NCBI GenBank assembly: GCA_003219925.1
Contig: QHQU01000165.1
Location: forward strand, 1-16,062
Source: Verrucomicrobiota bacterium
Lineage (GTDB): Bacteria; Verrucomicrobiota; Verrucomicrobiia; Chthoniobacterales; UBA10450
Direction: 5' to 3'
DNA length: 16,062 nt
Below, in pieces: positions 5,183 through 11,961 of this stretch. The translations under genes and the position numbers were made by a program. The notes under the pieces are model-generated. The model saw only the letters and a program-made list of their open reading frames with translations, ran no database searches and was not told the DNA's origin. The number at the start of each line of letters is the position of its first letter. Within the stretch, counting starts at the first letter, position 1.

Positions 5183-6949
5183 ATGAAGCGATTTCTGTTG
5201 GTTATCCTGCTTGGCGCGATCGCCGCGTTAACGGCCTATTACATTGTCCGACAGCATCCGGCGGCAGTGCCGAGCACAATTGCGAACCTGCTCCCAGCCG
5301 ATACCGCCCTCTTCATCCACCTGCCGGACGCCGAGAAAAATCGGGACGCCTGGCATCGCACCGACCTTTACCAATTGTATCGCGAGCCCGCAGTGCAGGA
5401 CTTTTTGCAGAAACCGAAATCGCGGTTGCCGGAAAAAGGCCCCGTGAAAGAGGCCTGGCGCGATTTGGCCTCCTTGCGAATGCGGAATGCCTTTCTCGCA
5501 ACGAACAATTTCGATTCTCTCCGCGTGGTGGGCGGCTTCGAATTCCGCTGCAGCGATAAAGAGGTGGAAAGCGTGATCGAACGCTGGAAATCGCGGTTGG
5601 TGACCAAGGCCCCCGGCACGCAACGCAGCTCAGCCGATTATGAGAAACATCACATCGATATCTTTAGCAGCGGCCAGCACACCTTCGCCTCGACTATCAC
5701 CGGACATCAGTTTTTCGCGGCAGCGACGGTGGAAGATTTGGAGGCACTGCTTGACCGAGTAGACGGCCGAACGAAAACGCCGGCGCTCGATTCCGCTGCC
5801 AATTTCCGCGCCGCGATGAAACAGATGCCGGCGGATTACGCGTGGATGTTTTATCTGCAACCAAAACAGCTGGCGCAAAAACTGGCGACGTTGCGCGCGC
5901 AAAGCGGTCGGTCGTTGCCGCCTGATCAGCAGACCATGATTGAGCGCATCGAGAGTTTTTCACATGCGATGGTTTTTGAGGGCGGCAAAATCCGCGACAT
6001 CGGTTTCGCGGCGATGCCGAGAGTGGCCGAGAACAAGCTCGAGCGCACGACTCTCGCGCTGGCATCCGCCGACACACTTCTCTACAGCGCATTCATCGTG
6101 AATATGCAGCAGCAATTTGAATGGGCCCTAGAACCCGCTGGGGCCGGCTCGATGGCAGCGCCGCTGCAATTGATCAGCAATGCGCTTTCTTCGGCCGGCG
6201 TGACGAAGGAAGATTGGAAAGCGGCATTTGGCGACGAAATTTCGCTAATGGCCGCGTGGCCGGCGAGCGCGAAGCTGCCTAATGCCATCCTCACCGTAGC
6301 CGTGCGCGACAGTGGGCGGGCCCGGAGGATTGCGGGCGCGATAGCATCGTCGAGTGGATGGCAAAAATCGTCGCGAAACAATGCAGAATATTACACCGCG
6401 CCGACCGCCGGAGTTCTGATAGCAGTAAATCCGACCGTTGCCGTGTCCGATCGGCTTCTGGTTTTAGGGCTTGATCCCGCAAGCGTCGATCGCATCGTCA
6501 CCCAAGCCCCGGCCGGGAATGGACTTAGTGGGAGCGAGAATTTTCGCGCCGCCAGCAAGCTCGTTCCCGAGCCCCAACAAATGTTCGCTTATATCGACCT
6601 GGCAACGCTCTACTCGCGATTGGACACGACACTGCGGCCAATTTTACAAATGAGTGCGGCGTTTGTCCCGAGCCTTTCGGAGCGGCTTGATCCAAACAAG
6701 TTGCCTCCAACAGAAGTTATTACGAAACACCTGGGTCCGGTCGTGGCATCGCAATCGTATGTGGACGGCGGCTATCGCTCGGAATCGGCCGGCACTATCA
6801 CCATCGGACAGGCGGCGATTGCGGCGGGAGCGGCTTACGCTGGAGTGATGATCTTTCAGCATCAGCAGAAGGGCCCTTCGCCGTTTCTCGCAGCCCCGGC
6901 GTCGCCGACGCCTTCGCCAGCAATAGCTCAGCCTTCGCCAACTCCCTAG
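5183..6949 (+). CDS. Membrane-anchored protein of unknown function, DUF3352-like layout
   Basis: A 588-residue protein. Residues about 4-22 (FLLVILLGAIAALTAYYIV) form an uncleaved signal anchor, so the rest should face the periplasm. The anchor is followed by LLPADTALFIHLPDAEKNRDAW, a start typical of DUF3352-type proteins, and by repeated alpha/beta stretches with conserved-looking hydrophobic cores (DTLLYSAFIVNM, DEISLMAAWPAS, QMFAYIDLATLYSRLD). Near the C-terminus a second hydrophobic stretch (ITIGQAAIAAGAAYAGVMIF) precedes a tail rich in Pro, Ser, Thr and Ala. There is no catalytic motif. The ATG at 5183 is chosen because the upstream open frame is repeat sequence and an anchor should be N-terminal; no Shine-Dalgarno is seen. 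The DUF3352 comparison is from memory of the family's N-terminus and is uncertain. Confidence 0.6.
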   Translation: MKRFLLVILLGAIAALTAYYIVRQHPAAVPSTIANLLPADTALFIHLPDAEKNRDAWHRTDLYQLYREPAVQDFLQKPKSRLPEKGPVKEAWRDLASLRMRNAFLATNNFDSLRVVGGFEFRCSDKEVESVIERWKSRLVTKAPGTQRSSADYEKHHIDIFSSGQHTFASTITGHQFFAAATVEDLEALLDRVDGRTKTPALDSAANFRAAMKQMPADYAWMFYLQPKQLAQKLATLRAQSGRSLPPDQQTMIERIESFSHAMVFEGGKIRDIGFAAMPRVAENKLERTTLALASADTLLYSAFIVNMQQQFEWALEPAGAGSMAAPLQLISNALSSAGVTKEDWKAAFGDEISLMAAWPASAKLPNAILTVAVRDSGRARRIAGAIASSSGWQKSSRNNAEYYTAPTAGVLIAVNPTVAVSDRLLVLGLDPASVDRIVTQAPAGNGLSGSENFRAASKLVPEPQQMFAYIDLATLYSRLDTTLRPILQMSAAFVPSLSERLDPNKLPPTEVITKHLGPVVASQSYVDGGYRSESAGTITIGQAAIAAGAAYAGVMIFQHQQKGPSPFLAAPASPTPSPAIAQPSPTP

Positions 6950-7067
6950 GCCGAGGGGATATCCGGGATAACGTTCTGGAAATTATGGGAATAACATAGG
7001 GTTTTTCCTCATCTAACCATCAGAAATGTGCTGCGTTTTCCCCGGTTTGTGTTAGATTGCCGGTTCT

Positions 7068-7385
7068 ATGGCTATACTTAAGAAAAACGCATTTTCACGC
7101 CGGGTTCCTGATCTCGTGACCGAGGAACTCGTCGCAGTGCTTTCGCGCCGGGCGTCGTTTGAGTTCAAGCAACTCTTCGACATCGTGCACGAGAATTTAC
7201 GTGCCCGCAACGCCGCGAGCGGTGGCGAGGAAATGCTGCGTCTGCGTGCTTACGAAAAATTGCAAAATCTGGTTGCGCGTGGCGCCGTCAAAAAGAATGG
7301 CAAGAAGTACAAAGGTTTGCCTTCCGCACTAGCCAGCGCGATCGCGCCGCAAAACGGCCACATTCCCGCAACCGCGGTCAGGTAA
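7068..7385 (+). CDS. Small basic protein of unknown function
   Basis: A 105-residue protein, basic and mainly helical by appearance, with no membrane segment. MAILKKNAFSRRVPDLVTEELVAVLSRRASFEFKQL reads as a helix pair, and RLRAYEKLQNLVARGAVKKNGKKYKGL resembles the recognition helix and beta-wing of a winged helix (a helix followed by GxxKKxGKKYK). DNA binding is therefore a possibility, not a finding. The last 20 residues look disordered. Its stop is 23 bases before nuoA on the same strand, so the two may be co-transcribed. Codon use matches its neighbours, and the frame is clean, so I regard it as a real gene. Confidence 0.55.
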   Translation: MAILKKNAFSRRVPDLVTEELVAVLSRRASFEFKQLFDIVHENLRARNAASGGEEMLRLRAYEKLQNLVARGAVKKNGKKYKGLPSALASAIAPQNGHIPATAVR

Positions 7386-7408
7386 TTGTTGGGCGCAGCG
7401 GGGCCAGC

Positions 7409-7780
7409 ATGCTGCGAGATTATCTTCCGGTCCTGTTACAGATCATCGTCGCGGTCGGTTTCGCTGGCTCGGCTTTGATCGTCAGTGTGCTTCTGGGTAA
7501 GGCCGGCCGCCGCAATCGGATCAAAGATTCGGCTTATGAATGCGGGATGGTACCGGTCGGCGAACCGCAGCCGCGATTCAGCGTAAAATTTTACCTGATC
7601 GCGATGCTCTTCATTCTGTTCGACCTCGAAATCGTATTCATGTACCCGTGGGCGGTGGTTTATCGCGAGATGATCCATGGGCACCCGGTCATTTTCTGGA
7701 GCATGCTCAGTTTCGTTTCCATTCTCATGCTCGGATACATTTACGCGCTGCGAAAAGGCGTGCTTGATTGGAAGAGCTGA
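7409..7780 (+). CDS. nuoA: NADH-quinone oxidoreductase subunit A
   Basis: A 123-residue membrane subunit of respiratory complex I, in the proton-pumping arm near the quinone site. It has three transmembrane helices at about 5-29, 60-82 and 95-114. Family signatures are present: DSAYECGMVPVG (40-51), with the cysteine-bearing loop close to the quinone channel, and PRFSVKFYLIAMLFILFDLEIVFMYPWA (55-82), with its conserved acidic residues in the second helix. Length is normal. What is odd is the context: nuoB and nuoC do not follow; the next gene is a Dabb-domain protein. The remainder of complex I must be elsewhere in the genome, or this copy is an isolated paralogue. Confidence 0.93.
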   Translation: MLRDYLPVLLQIIVAVGFAGSALIVSVLLGKAGRRNRIKDSAYECGMVPVGEPQPRFSVKFYLIAMLFILFDLEIVFMYPWAVVYREMIHGHPVIFWSMLSFVSILMLGYIYALRKGVLDWKS

Positions 7781-7814
7781 CGGTGGCCGGTGCGCTGACC
7801 CTCGCCCACCACCC

Positions 7815-7845
7815 TTGACTTTTTTGCGGCTGAAAATGGTATCCG
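7815..7845 (+). promoter_or_regulatory. Possible promoter of the Dabb-domain gene
   Basis: TTGACT (7815-7820) matches the -35 consensus in five of six bases; a weak TATCCG lies 19 bases on. A start about 40-45 bases before the ATG at 7894 would follow. The -10 match is poor. Confidence 0.3.
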
Positions 7846-7893
7846 ATTCGCTCTTGCACGTCTCGATCAGACCGCCTAATACCTTTAGCTCTC

Positions 7894-8211
7894 ATGGTTC
7901 ATCACATCGTCCTTTATAAACTCAAACCTGAGGTCACTCCTGCCCGGGTGGAAGAGATGATGATGAATGCACGGATGCAATTGCTCAAAATCCCGGAGGT
8001 ACTGAGCATCAAATGCGGCAAGCGCATCGATTCGAACATGCCCTGGCCCTTTTTCATCGCGCTCGATTTCGAATCGATGGATAAATATACGCTTTTTCGC
8101 GAGGACTCGATCTTCGTAAAATTTGATGCCGAGATCATTAAACCAAACATATCCGATGCCCTCGTCCTCGATTTTGAGATGGATCCGGGCAAAGACGTCC
8201 GCTTCTCTTGA
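7894..8211 (+). CDS. Dabb-family (stress-responsive alpha/beta barrel) protein
   Basis: A 105-residue soluble protein of the Dabb family, dimeric ferredoxin-like barrels. The family N-terminus MVHHIVLYKLKPEVT is clear, followed by helix ARVEEMMMNARMQLLKIPEVLSIKCGKRI and a second strand pair PFFIALDFESMDKYTLFREDSIFVKF; the C-terminal strand is ALVLDFEM. The conserved His-His-Ile-Val beginning is present. Substrate is unknown; family members range from plant stress proteins to small-molecule enzymes. No neighbour suggests a pathway. It is preceded by a plausible promoter and followed by a REPIN-like element. Confidence 0.8.
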   Translation: MVHHIVLYKLKPEVTPARVEEMMMNARMQLLKIPEVLSIKCGKRIDSNMPWPFFIALDFESMDKYTLFREDSIFVKFDAEIIKPNISDALVLDFEMDPGKDVRFS

Positions 8212-8218
8212 TTTCAGC

Positions 8219-8268
8219 CTGTAGCCGCGTCTCTGTGAGGCGCGCAGCTCGCAGAGCTACGGCTACAG
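8219..8268. repeat. REPIN-like element, family D (50 bases), abutting a start codon
   Basis: Ends CTGTAGCCG and CGGCTACAG are perfect 9-base inverted repeats, with GTAG as the foot on both strands. Inner arms CTCTGTGAG and CTCGCAGAG pair with one mismatch across GCGCGCAG. The element ends one base before the ATG of the glycosyltransferase gene and begins seven bases after the Dabb stop codon. The expected ribosome-binding region of the next gene is therefore repeat sequence with no Shine-Dalgarno. Confidence 0.85.
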
Positions 8269-8269
8269 A

Positions 8270-9508
8270 ATGCGACTTGGTTATCTTTATTCGCGTTACC
8301 CGGTCCTGTCGCAAACGTTTTGCGATGCGGAAATGCTCGAGCTGGAGCGGCGTGAACATGAAATTATCCTCGGCTCGCTTTATCCGCCCAAGACAGCGTT
8401 GCGCCATGAATATCTGAAAAAACTGCGCGCGCCAATTCGTTATGCGCCGCCGTCACGCGAGCTTGACGCGCTGGCCCGAAAAGCGAAACGTGCCGGTCGC
8501 TGGCCGAGCGCGCTGGTCGCGCAACATGAAGAAAAATACGGCGCCGAATACAAGGCGGCGTTGCGTGCGCGGAACGCGCTTTTTTTTGTCGAGCTTTTCG
8601 AGGGTGCGCGGGTGCGCCATTTTCACGTCCATTTCGCCAATCGCGCCGCACACACCGCTATGTTCGTGAAAGCAGTCAGCGGAATTCCTTTCAGCATGAC
8701 GGCGCATGGTCAGGATTTCATGAGCGATCTCGGCAATGACGAACTGCTGCGCGAACTCTGCGCCAGCGCAGAATTTGTCGGCGCCGAAACCGATTTTAGC
8801 CGTGATTTGCTCGCGGCGCGTTGTCCGGAATCGCGCAGCAAGATTTTTCGCGTTTACAACGGGATCGATCTCAGCCGCTTTCCGCGGAGGGACATGCTCT
8901 TGCACGTCCCGGGACGTGCAGAAGCACGTCCCTCCAAAATCCGATTTCTCAGCGTGGGACGACTGGTCCCTTTCAAGGGTTTCGATATTCTGATCGATGC
9001 CTGCGCGGAATTGCAAAAACGAGGAATAAATTTCGATTGCGAAATTATTGGCGACGGCACCTTGCGCGAGGAATTGGAGGAGCGCGCGAGCCGGCAGAAT
9101 TTGGGCGAACGAATTCATTTTGCCGGCGAGCAATCGCAAAATTACGTGCAGGCGGCGTTGCGCGATTGCGATGTTTTTGTCCTGGCTTCCGCGCCCGACG
9201 ACCGTGGGGCGAGCGATGTTTTCCCGACGGTGATCGCGGAGGCGATGGCGACTGGGAAACCGGTTGTTTCCACGACTGTCGCCGGGATTCCAGAGCTGGT
9301 GGCGAATGGGGAAAACGGTTTGCTCGTTCCTCCGCGCGACGCGCGGGCATTAGCCAACGCGATGGAGCAGCTCGCGCGTGATGAAAATTTGCGCGGCGAT
9401 TTCGGCCGCGCCGGCCGTTTACGGATCGAGCAAAAATTTACGATCGAGAAAACAATCGAGCCGTTGCTTGAGCGCTTCGAGCAGATTACCGAAAGGTGTC
9501 CCGAATGA
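8270..9508 (+). CDS. GT4-family glycosyltransferase with an in-frame palindrome insertion
   Basis: A 412-residue GT-B glycosyltransferase that would move a sugar from a nucleotide donor to a lipid- or glycan-linked acceptor at the cytoplasmic membrane face. The N-terminal domain starts canonically (MRLGYLYSRYPVLSQTF) and has HFHVHFANRAAH and FSMTAHGQDF (about 117-150). The C-terminal donor domain begins IRFLSVGRLVPFKGFDILIDA (225-245), with Arg231 and Lys236 expected to contact the donor phosphates. It ends with the EX7E-type motif SDVFPTVIAEAMATGKPVV; here the first acid is Asp316 and the second Glu324. Residues 206-222, in the linker between the domains, are encoded by a 50-base palindrome. 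The downstream nucleotidyltransferase gene suggests a role in surface polysaccharide. Acceptor and sugar are unknown. Confidence 0.87.
   Translation: MRLGYLYSRYPVLSQTFCDAEMLELERREHEIILGSLYPPKTALRHEYLKKLRAPIRYAPPSRELDALARKAKRAGRWPSALVAQHEEKYGAEYKAALRARNALFFVELFEGARVRHFHVHFANRAAHTAMFVKAVSGIPFSMTAHGQDFMSDLGNDELLRELCASAEFVGAETDFSRDLLAARCPESRSKIFRVYNGIDLSRFPRRDMLLHVPGRAEARPSKIRFLSVGRLVPFKGFDILIDACAELQKRGINFDCEIIGDGTLREELEERASRQNLGERIHFAGEQSQNYVQAALRDCDVFVLASAPDDRGASDVFPTVIAEAMATGKPVVSTTVAGIPELVANGENGLLVPPRDARALANAMEQLARDENLRGDFGRAGRLRIEQKFTIEKTIEPLLERFEQITERCPE
8886..8935. repeat. REPIN-like element, family E, inside the glycosyltransferase gene
   Basis: A near-perfect 50-base palindrome with GGAGGGAC and GTCCCTCC ends. 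The centre is a perfect 20-base palindrome (8900-8919, halves TGCACGTCCC and GGGACGTGCA). Read from the right, the unit is GGAG followed by a perfect hairpin with arms GGACGTGC and GCACGTCC around TTCT. The left unit is the same with one mismatch. The reading frame stays open through it, encoding RRDMLLHVPGRAEARPS (206-222). Confidence 0.88.
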
Positions 9509-9519
9509 CGAACGCGGGC

Positions 9520-9613
9520 AAGGTGGATCGGCCGCTCCGTCGGGCATGCTAGTTGAATAATGCGGCTTTCGCCGCCTTGCTTTAGCATCGAGCAAGGGAC
9601 TGCTCGATCCACC
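9520..9613 (-). repeat. REPIN, family B, copy 1 (inverted orientation)
   Basis: Starts AAGGTGGATCGGCCGCTCCG and ends GGGACTGCTCGATCCACC. The reverse complement matches copies at 10556-10655 and 11179-11280 at both ends (GTGGATCGAGCAGTCCC and GGAGCGGCCGATCCACC), while the middle is diverged (TGCGGC-TTTC-GCCGC). It begins 12 bases after the glycosyltransferase stop codon. Confidence 0.88.
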
Positions 9614-9690
9614 CTGAAGCGGCGAACCCCAGAATGCGAATGCCTGCCGTTCGGTTTGACCGCGCGCTGAATTCTGTCAGGAATGTGCCG

Positions 9691-10557
9691 ATGACAAAAG
9701 CGATCCTGCTCGCGGGCGGCGCCGGCACCCGCTTGTTCCCGCTAACCACAATCGTCTGCAAACAGCTCCTCCCGGTTTACGACAAGCCGATGATTTGTTA
9801 TCCCCTTGCCACCCTCATGCTCGGAGGGTTGCGGGAAATCTTGATCATTTCCACGCCAAAAGATCTACCGATGCTGCGTGAATTTTTGGGTGACGGCTCG
9901 CGCTTTGGAATTGAACTGAAATACGCGGAACAGCCAAAACCGGAAGGAATTGCGCAAGCGTTTTTGATCGGCGCAAAATTTGTCGGTGGTGCCGGGGTGT
10001 CGCTGATTTTGGGCGACAACATTTTTTACGGGAAACTTGATTTCTACCGTGAAGCGCTGGCGCTAAAACAAGGTGCCTGCATTTTCGGCTATCAAGTGCG
10101 CGATCCACAGCGTTATGGCGTAGTTGAATTCGATCGCGACGGCAAGGCGATCAGCCTCGAGGAAAAACCGAAGCATCCGCGGAGCCAATTCGCCGTGCCC
10201 GGACTTTACATTTTCGACGATCGAGTGGTGGAATTTTGTCGGGAACTGAAACCTTCGGCGCGCGGCGAGATCGAAATCACGGACTTAAATTTGCAATATC
10301 TAAAACGGGGCGAACTGCGCGTGAAACAACTCGGGCGTGGCATTGCCTGGCTTGACACCGGAACACCGACGAGCCTGCTCGAGGCAAGCAATTACATCGC
10401 GACAATCGAGCATCGCCAGGGAATGAAGATCGCGTGTCTCGAGGAAATTGCGCTGCGGATGGGATTCATCGACGCGCGAAAACTGATGGCGTTAATCGAT
10501 CGATTGCCCAAAGGCGAATATCGCGAGTATTTGCAACGCGTGGTGGATGAAGGGTAG
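9691..10557 (+). CDS. rfbA: Glucose-1-phosphate thymidylyltransferase (RfbA/RmlA-like)
   Basis: A 288-residue nucleotidyltransferase that makes dTDP-glucose from glucose-1-phosphate and dTTP, the first step of dTDP-rhamnose and related deoxysugar synthesis, in the cytoplasm. Motifs: GGAGTRLFPLT (8-18) for nucleotide binding, KQLLPVYDKPMICYPL (23-38), LGDNIFYG with its metal-binding Asp, YGVVEFD, EEKPKHP with the sugar-phosphate lysine, and RGIAWLDTGTPTSLLEA. Length equals the family's usual 290. The ATG at 9691 is chosen because the protein then begins MTKAILLAGG and CAGGA lies upstream. No rmlBCD genes are adjacent. Its TAG stop overlaps the first bases of a REPIN. The glycosyltransferase before it is on the same strand, separated by another REPIN. 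Confidence 0.92.
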   Translation: MTKAILLAGGAGTRLFPLTTIVCKQLLPVYDKPMICYPLATLMLGGLREILIISTPKDLPMLREFLGDGSRFGIELKYAEQPKPEGIAQAFLIGAKFVGGAGVSLILGDNIFYGKLDFYREALALKQGACIFGYQVRDPQRYGVVEFDRDGKAISLEEKPKHPRSQFAVPGLYIFDDRVVEFCRELKPSARGEIEITDLNLQYLKRGELRVKQLGRGIAWLDTGTPTSLLEASNYIATIEHRQGMKIACLEEIALRMGFIDARKLMALIDRLPKGEYREYLQRVVDEG

Positions 10558-10655
10558 GTGGATCGAGCAGTCCCTTGCTCGATGTTTTAAGAATGGCGGC
10601 GGAAACCGCCGCACTCGCTTCTTTTGACATCGCCCGCGGAGCGGCCGATCCACTT
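10556..10655 (+). repeat. REPIN, family B, copy 2
   Basis: Starts AGGTGGATCG and ends CGATCCACTT. The left unit is GTGG plus a perfect hairpin (arms ATCGAGCA and TGCTCGAT, loop GTCCCT). The right unit, on the minus strand, is GTGG plus a hairpin with arms ATCGGCCGC and GCGGGCGAT (one mismatch, loop TCC). A third hairpin, GGCGG and CCGCC, is in the middle. It differs from the copy at 11179 by one base (C or G near position 10612) over about 95 bases. It overlaps the rfbA stop codon. Confidence 0.92.
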
Positions 10656-10668
10656 CGCGCGATCTGTT

Positions 10669-11142
10669 CTAACCAAGCAACTGACTTGATCTATCGATGA
10701 CCCATGGCCATTCTTTTGCGTCTGCGCAAAGGCCGGCTACGACAGGATTTTGCCGGATGCAATTGACCTTGGCTTGCAGTTGCTCCCCGCGCTCGTCATC
10801 GCGCAATCGATGATCGAAAAAGCCCTCCTGCCATTCGATCCGATTCTTTCGAGCGTGAAAATGTTTCCAATCGCCAATGACACGGCTCATCGATCGATCC
10901 CGCGGAAAGGCCAGCAGCGCGTGAACGTGATCGGGCATGAGGAGAAAAAGTGCGATGTGCCAGCGAAATTTGGAGTCATAGAATTCCGCGGACTTAAGTA
11001 AAGTCGTTGCAAGCAGCGCATCTGTCAGAGGCGTCTGTTCTTTGTCGCGATCAAGGCGAATGCGAATATGAAAAAGCGAATTGGGGTCAACCCAGGGTGG
11101 CACATCGTGATGCAGTTTGGAAGGAAATCCCCGATAAATCAT
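10669..11142 (-). CDS. REP-associated tyrosine transposase (RAYT, IS200-like Y1 family)
   Basis: A 157-residue HUH-superfamily single-strand nuclease thought to mobilise REP/REPIN sequences. Visible motifs: LFHIRIRL (23-30), the metal-binding HUH motif MPDHVHALLAFP with His72 and His74, then WQEGFFDHRLRDDE (104-117) and the C-terminal block NCIRQNPVVAGL (127-138). In family members this last block is normally Y-I-x-x-N-P-V-x-A-G-L, with the tyrosine as nucleophile; here the residue is Cys128 (codon TGC; TAC is one change away). Activity is therefore doubtful. The ATG at 11142 is chosen because an in-frame extension to 11292 would translate the flanking REPIN. A TTGACA lies at the edge of that REPIN, 30-40 bases upstream. 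The gene is flanked by two direct REPIN copies. Confidence 0.87.
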   Translation of the reverse strand: MIYRGFPSKLHHDVPPWVDPNSLFHIRIRLDRDKEQTPLTDALLATTLLKSAEFYDSKFRWHIALFLLMPDHVHALLAFPRDRSMSRVIGDWKHFHARKNRIEWQEGFFDHRLRDDERGEQLQAKVNCIRQNPVVAGLCADAKEWPWVIDRSSQLLG

Positions 11143-11178
11143 CGAAAACGTGAATCGGGCAGCCCTCGCCACGGTGTC

Positions 11179-11280
11179 AAGGTGGATCGAGCAGTCCCTT
11201 GCTCGATGTTTTAAGAATGGCGGCGGAAACCGCCGGACTCGCTTCTTTTGACATCGCCCGCGGAGCGGCCGATCCACCTT
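11179..11280 (+). repeat. REPIN, family B, copy 3
   Basis: Perfect 11-base terminal inverted repeats AAGGTGGATCG and CGATCCACCTT, 102 bases overall, with the same three-hairpin structure as copy 2 and in the same orientation, on the other side of the RAYT gene. It lies between the RAYT start and the end of the oxidase operon, so it may form the 3' end of the sco transcript. Confidence 0.92.
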
Positions 11281-11307
11281 GGCGCGATTCAACCGGAGAC
11301 GTTGAAT

Positions 11308-11961
11308 CTAGCGCGGTTGTTCTTTGAGCAGGTGACTTGTGTCTGCGAGTAATTTGGTAATCGCGTCGGCCGTGGTTGCATCATAATAACCACGGATTTG
11401 TCCACGGCGATCGACCAAAATCATGCGCGTGCTGTGTAGCGGTTCGGGGTTGCTACTGCTGCGATCAACCGCCGCGAGTTTGAATCCTTCCTGCGACAAT
11501 TTGTAGATTTCTGATTTCGGGCCAGTGAGAAAATCCCAGCGACCGGGCTGGGCCTTCAAGCGGCCGGCGTACTCGCGCAACTGCGCGGGCGTGTCTTTTT
11601 CCGGGTCAACGGTGAAGGAAACAAAATGCACGTCGGTTTTCTCGAGCGGTTTTTGCATCTCACTCATTCGACTGCTGATCATTGGGCACGGCCCGGGGCA
11701 GGTGGAGTAAATGAAATCTGCGATCCAGATTTTGCCGGCGAGATTAGAACTGCCGAATGCCTGGCCGTCCTGATTGATTAGCTGAAATGGCGGGATCAAG
11801 CCATAGCCCTGGATTTGGCGACTTGCCAAACGTTGCACTTCAACATGACGCAACCACAACATCGAGGCGCCGATCACGACCGGAAAAAGAATGAGCGCCA
11901 GGGTCGCGGCCCGCGACTTGCGCGGCGTCGAAGGATTCGATGAAACAACAGTGGCTGTCAT
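11308..11961 (-). CDS. sco1: SCO1/SenC-family copper chaperone for cytochrome oxidase
   Basis: A 217-residue membrane-anchored thioredoxin-fold protein that delivers copper to, or reduces, the CuA site of oxidase subunit II. Residues about 19-37 are a transmembrane anchor (LALILFPVVIGASMLWL). The copper ligands are Cys88 and Cys92 in STCPGPCPMIS, and His176 in PLHSTRMILVD. VHFVSFTVDPEKDTPAQLREYA is the usual core strand and helix. The start is ATG at 11961, which overlaps the ctaB stop codon as ATGA; a longer open frame upstream lies within ctaB and has no family similarity. It is the last gene of the oxidase operon, the expected place for a CuA assembly factor. Confidence 0.93.
   Translation of the reverse strand: MTATVVSSNPSTPRKSRAATLALILFPVVIGASMLWLRHVEVQRLASRQIQGYGLIPPFQLINQDGQAFGSSNLAGKIWIADFIYSTCPGPCPMISSRMSEMQKPLEKTDVHFVSFTVDPEKDTPAQLREYAGRLKAQPGRWDFLTGPKSEIYKLSQEGFKLAAVDRSSSNPEPLHSTRMILVDRRGQIRGYYDATTADAITKLLADTSHLLKEQPR

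Noticed and set aside
8453..9139. Long antisense frame (228 residues) inside the glycosyltransferase
   Set aside because: It mirrors the codon pattern of a well-supported GT4 gene and shows no family motif.
11143..11292. Longer RAYT start
   Set aside because: The extension is the translated REPIN copy 3; the family similarity begins after the ATG at 11142.
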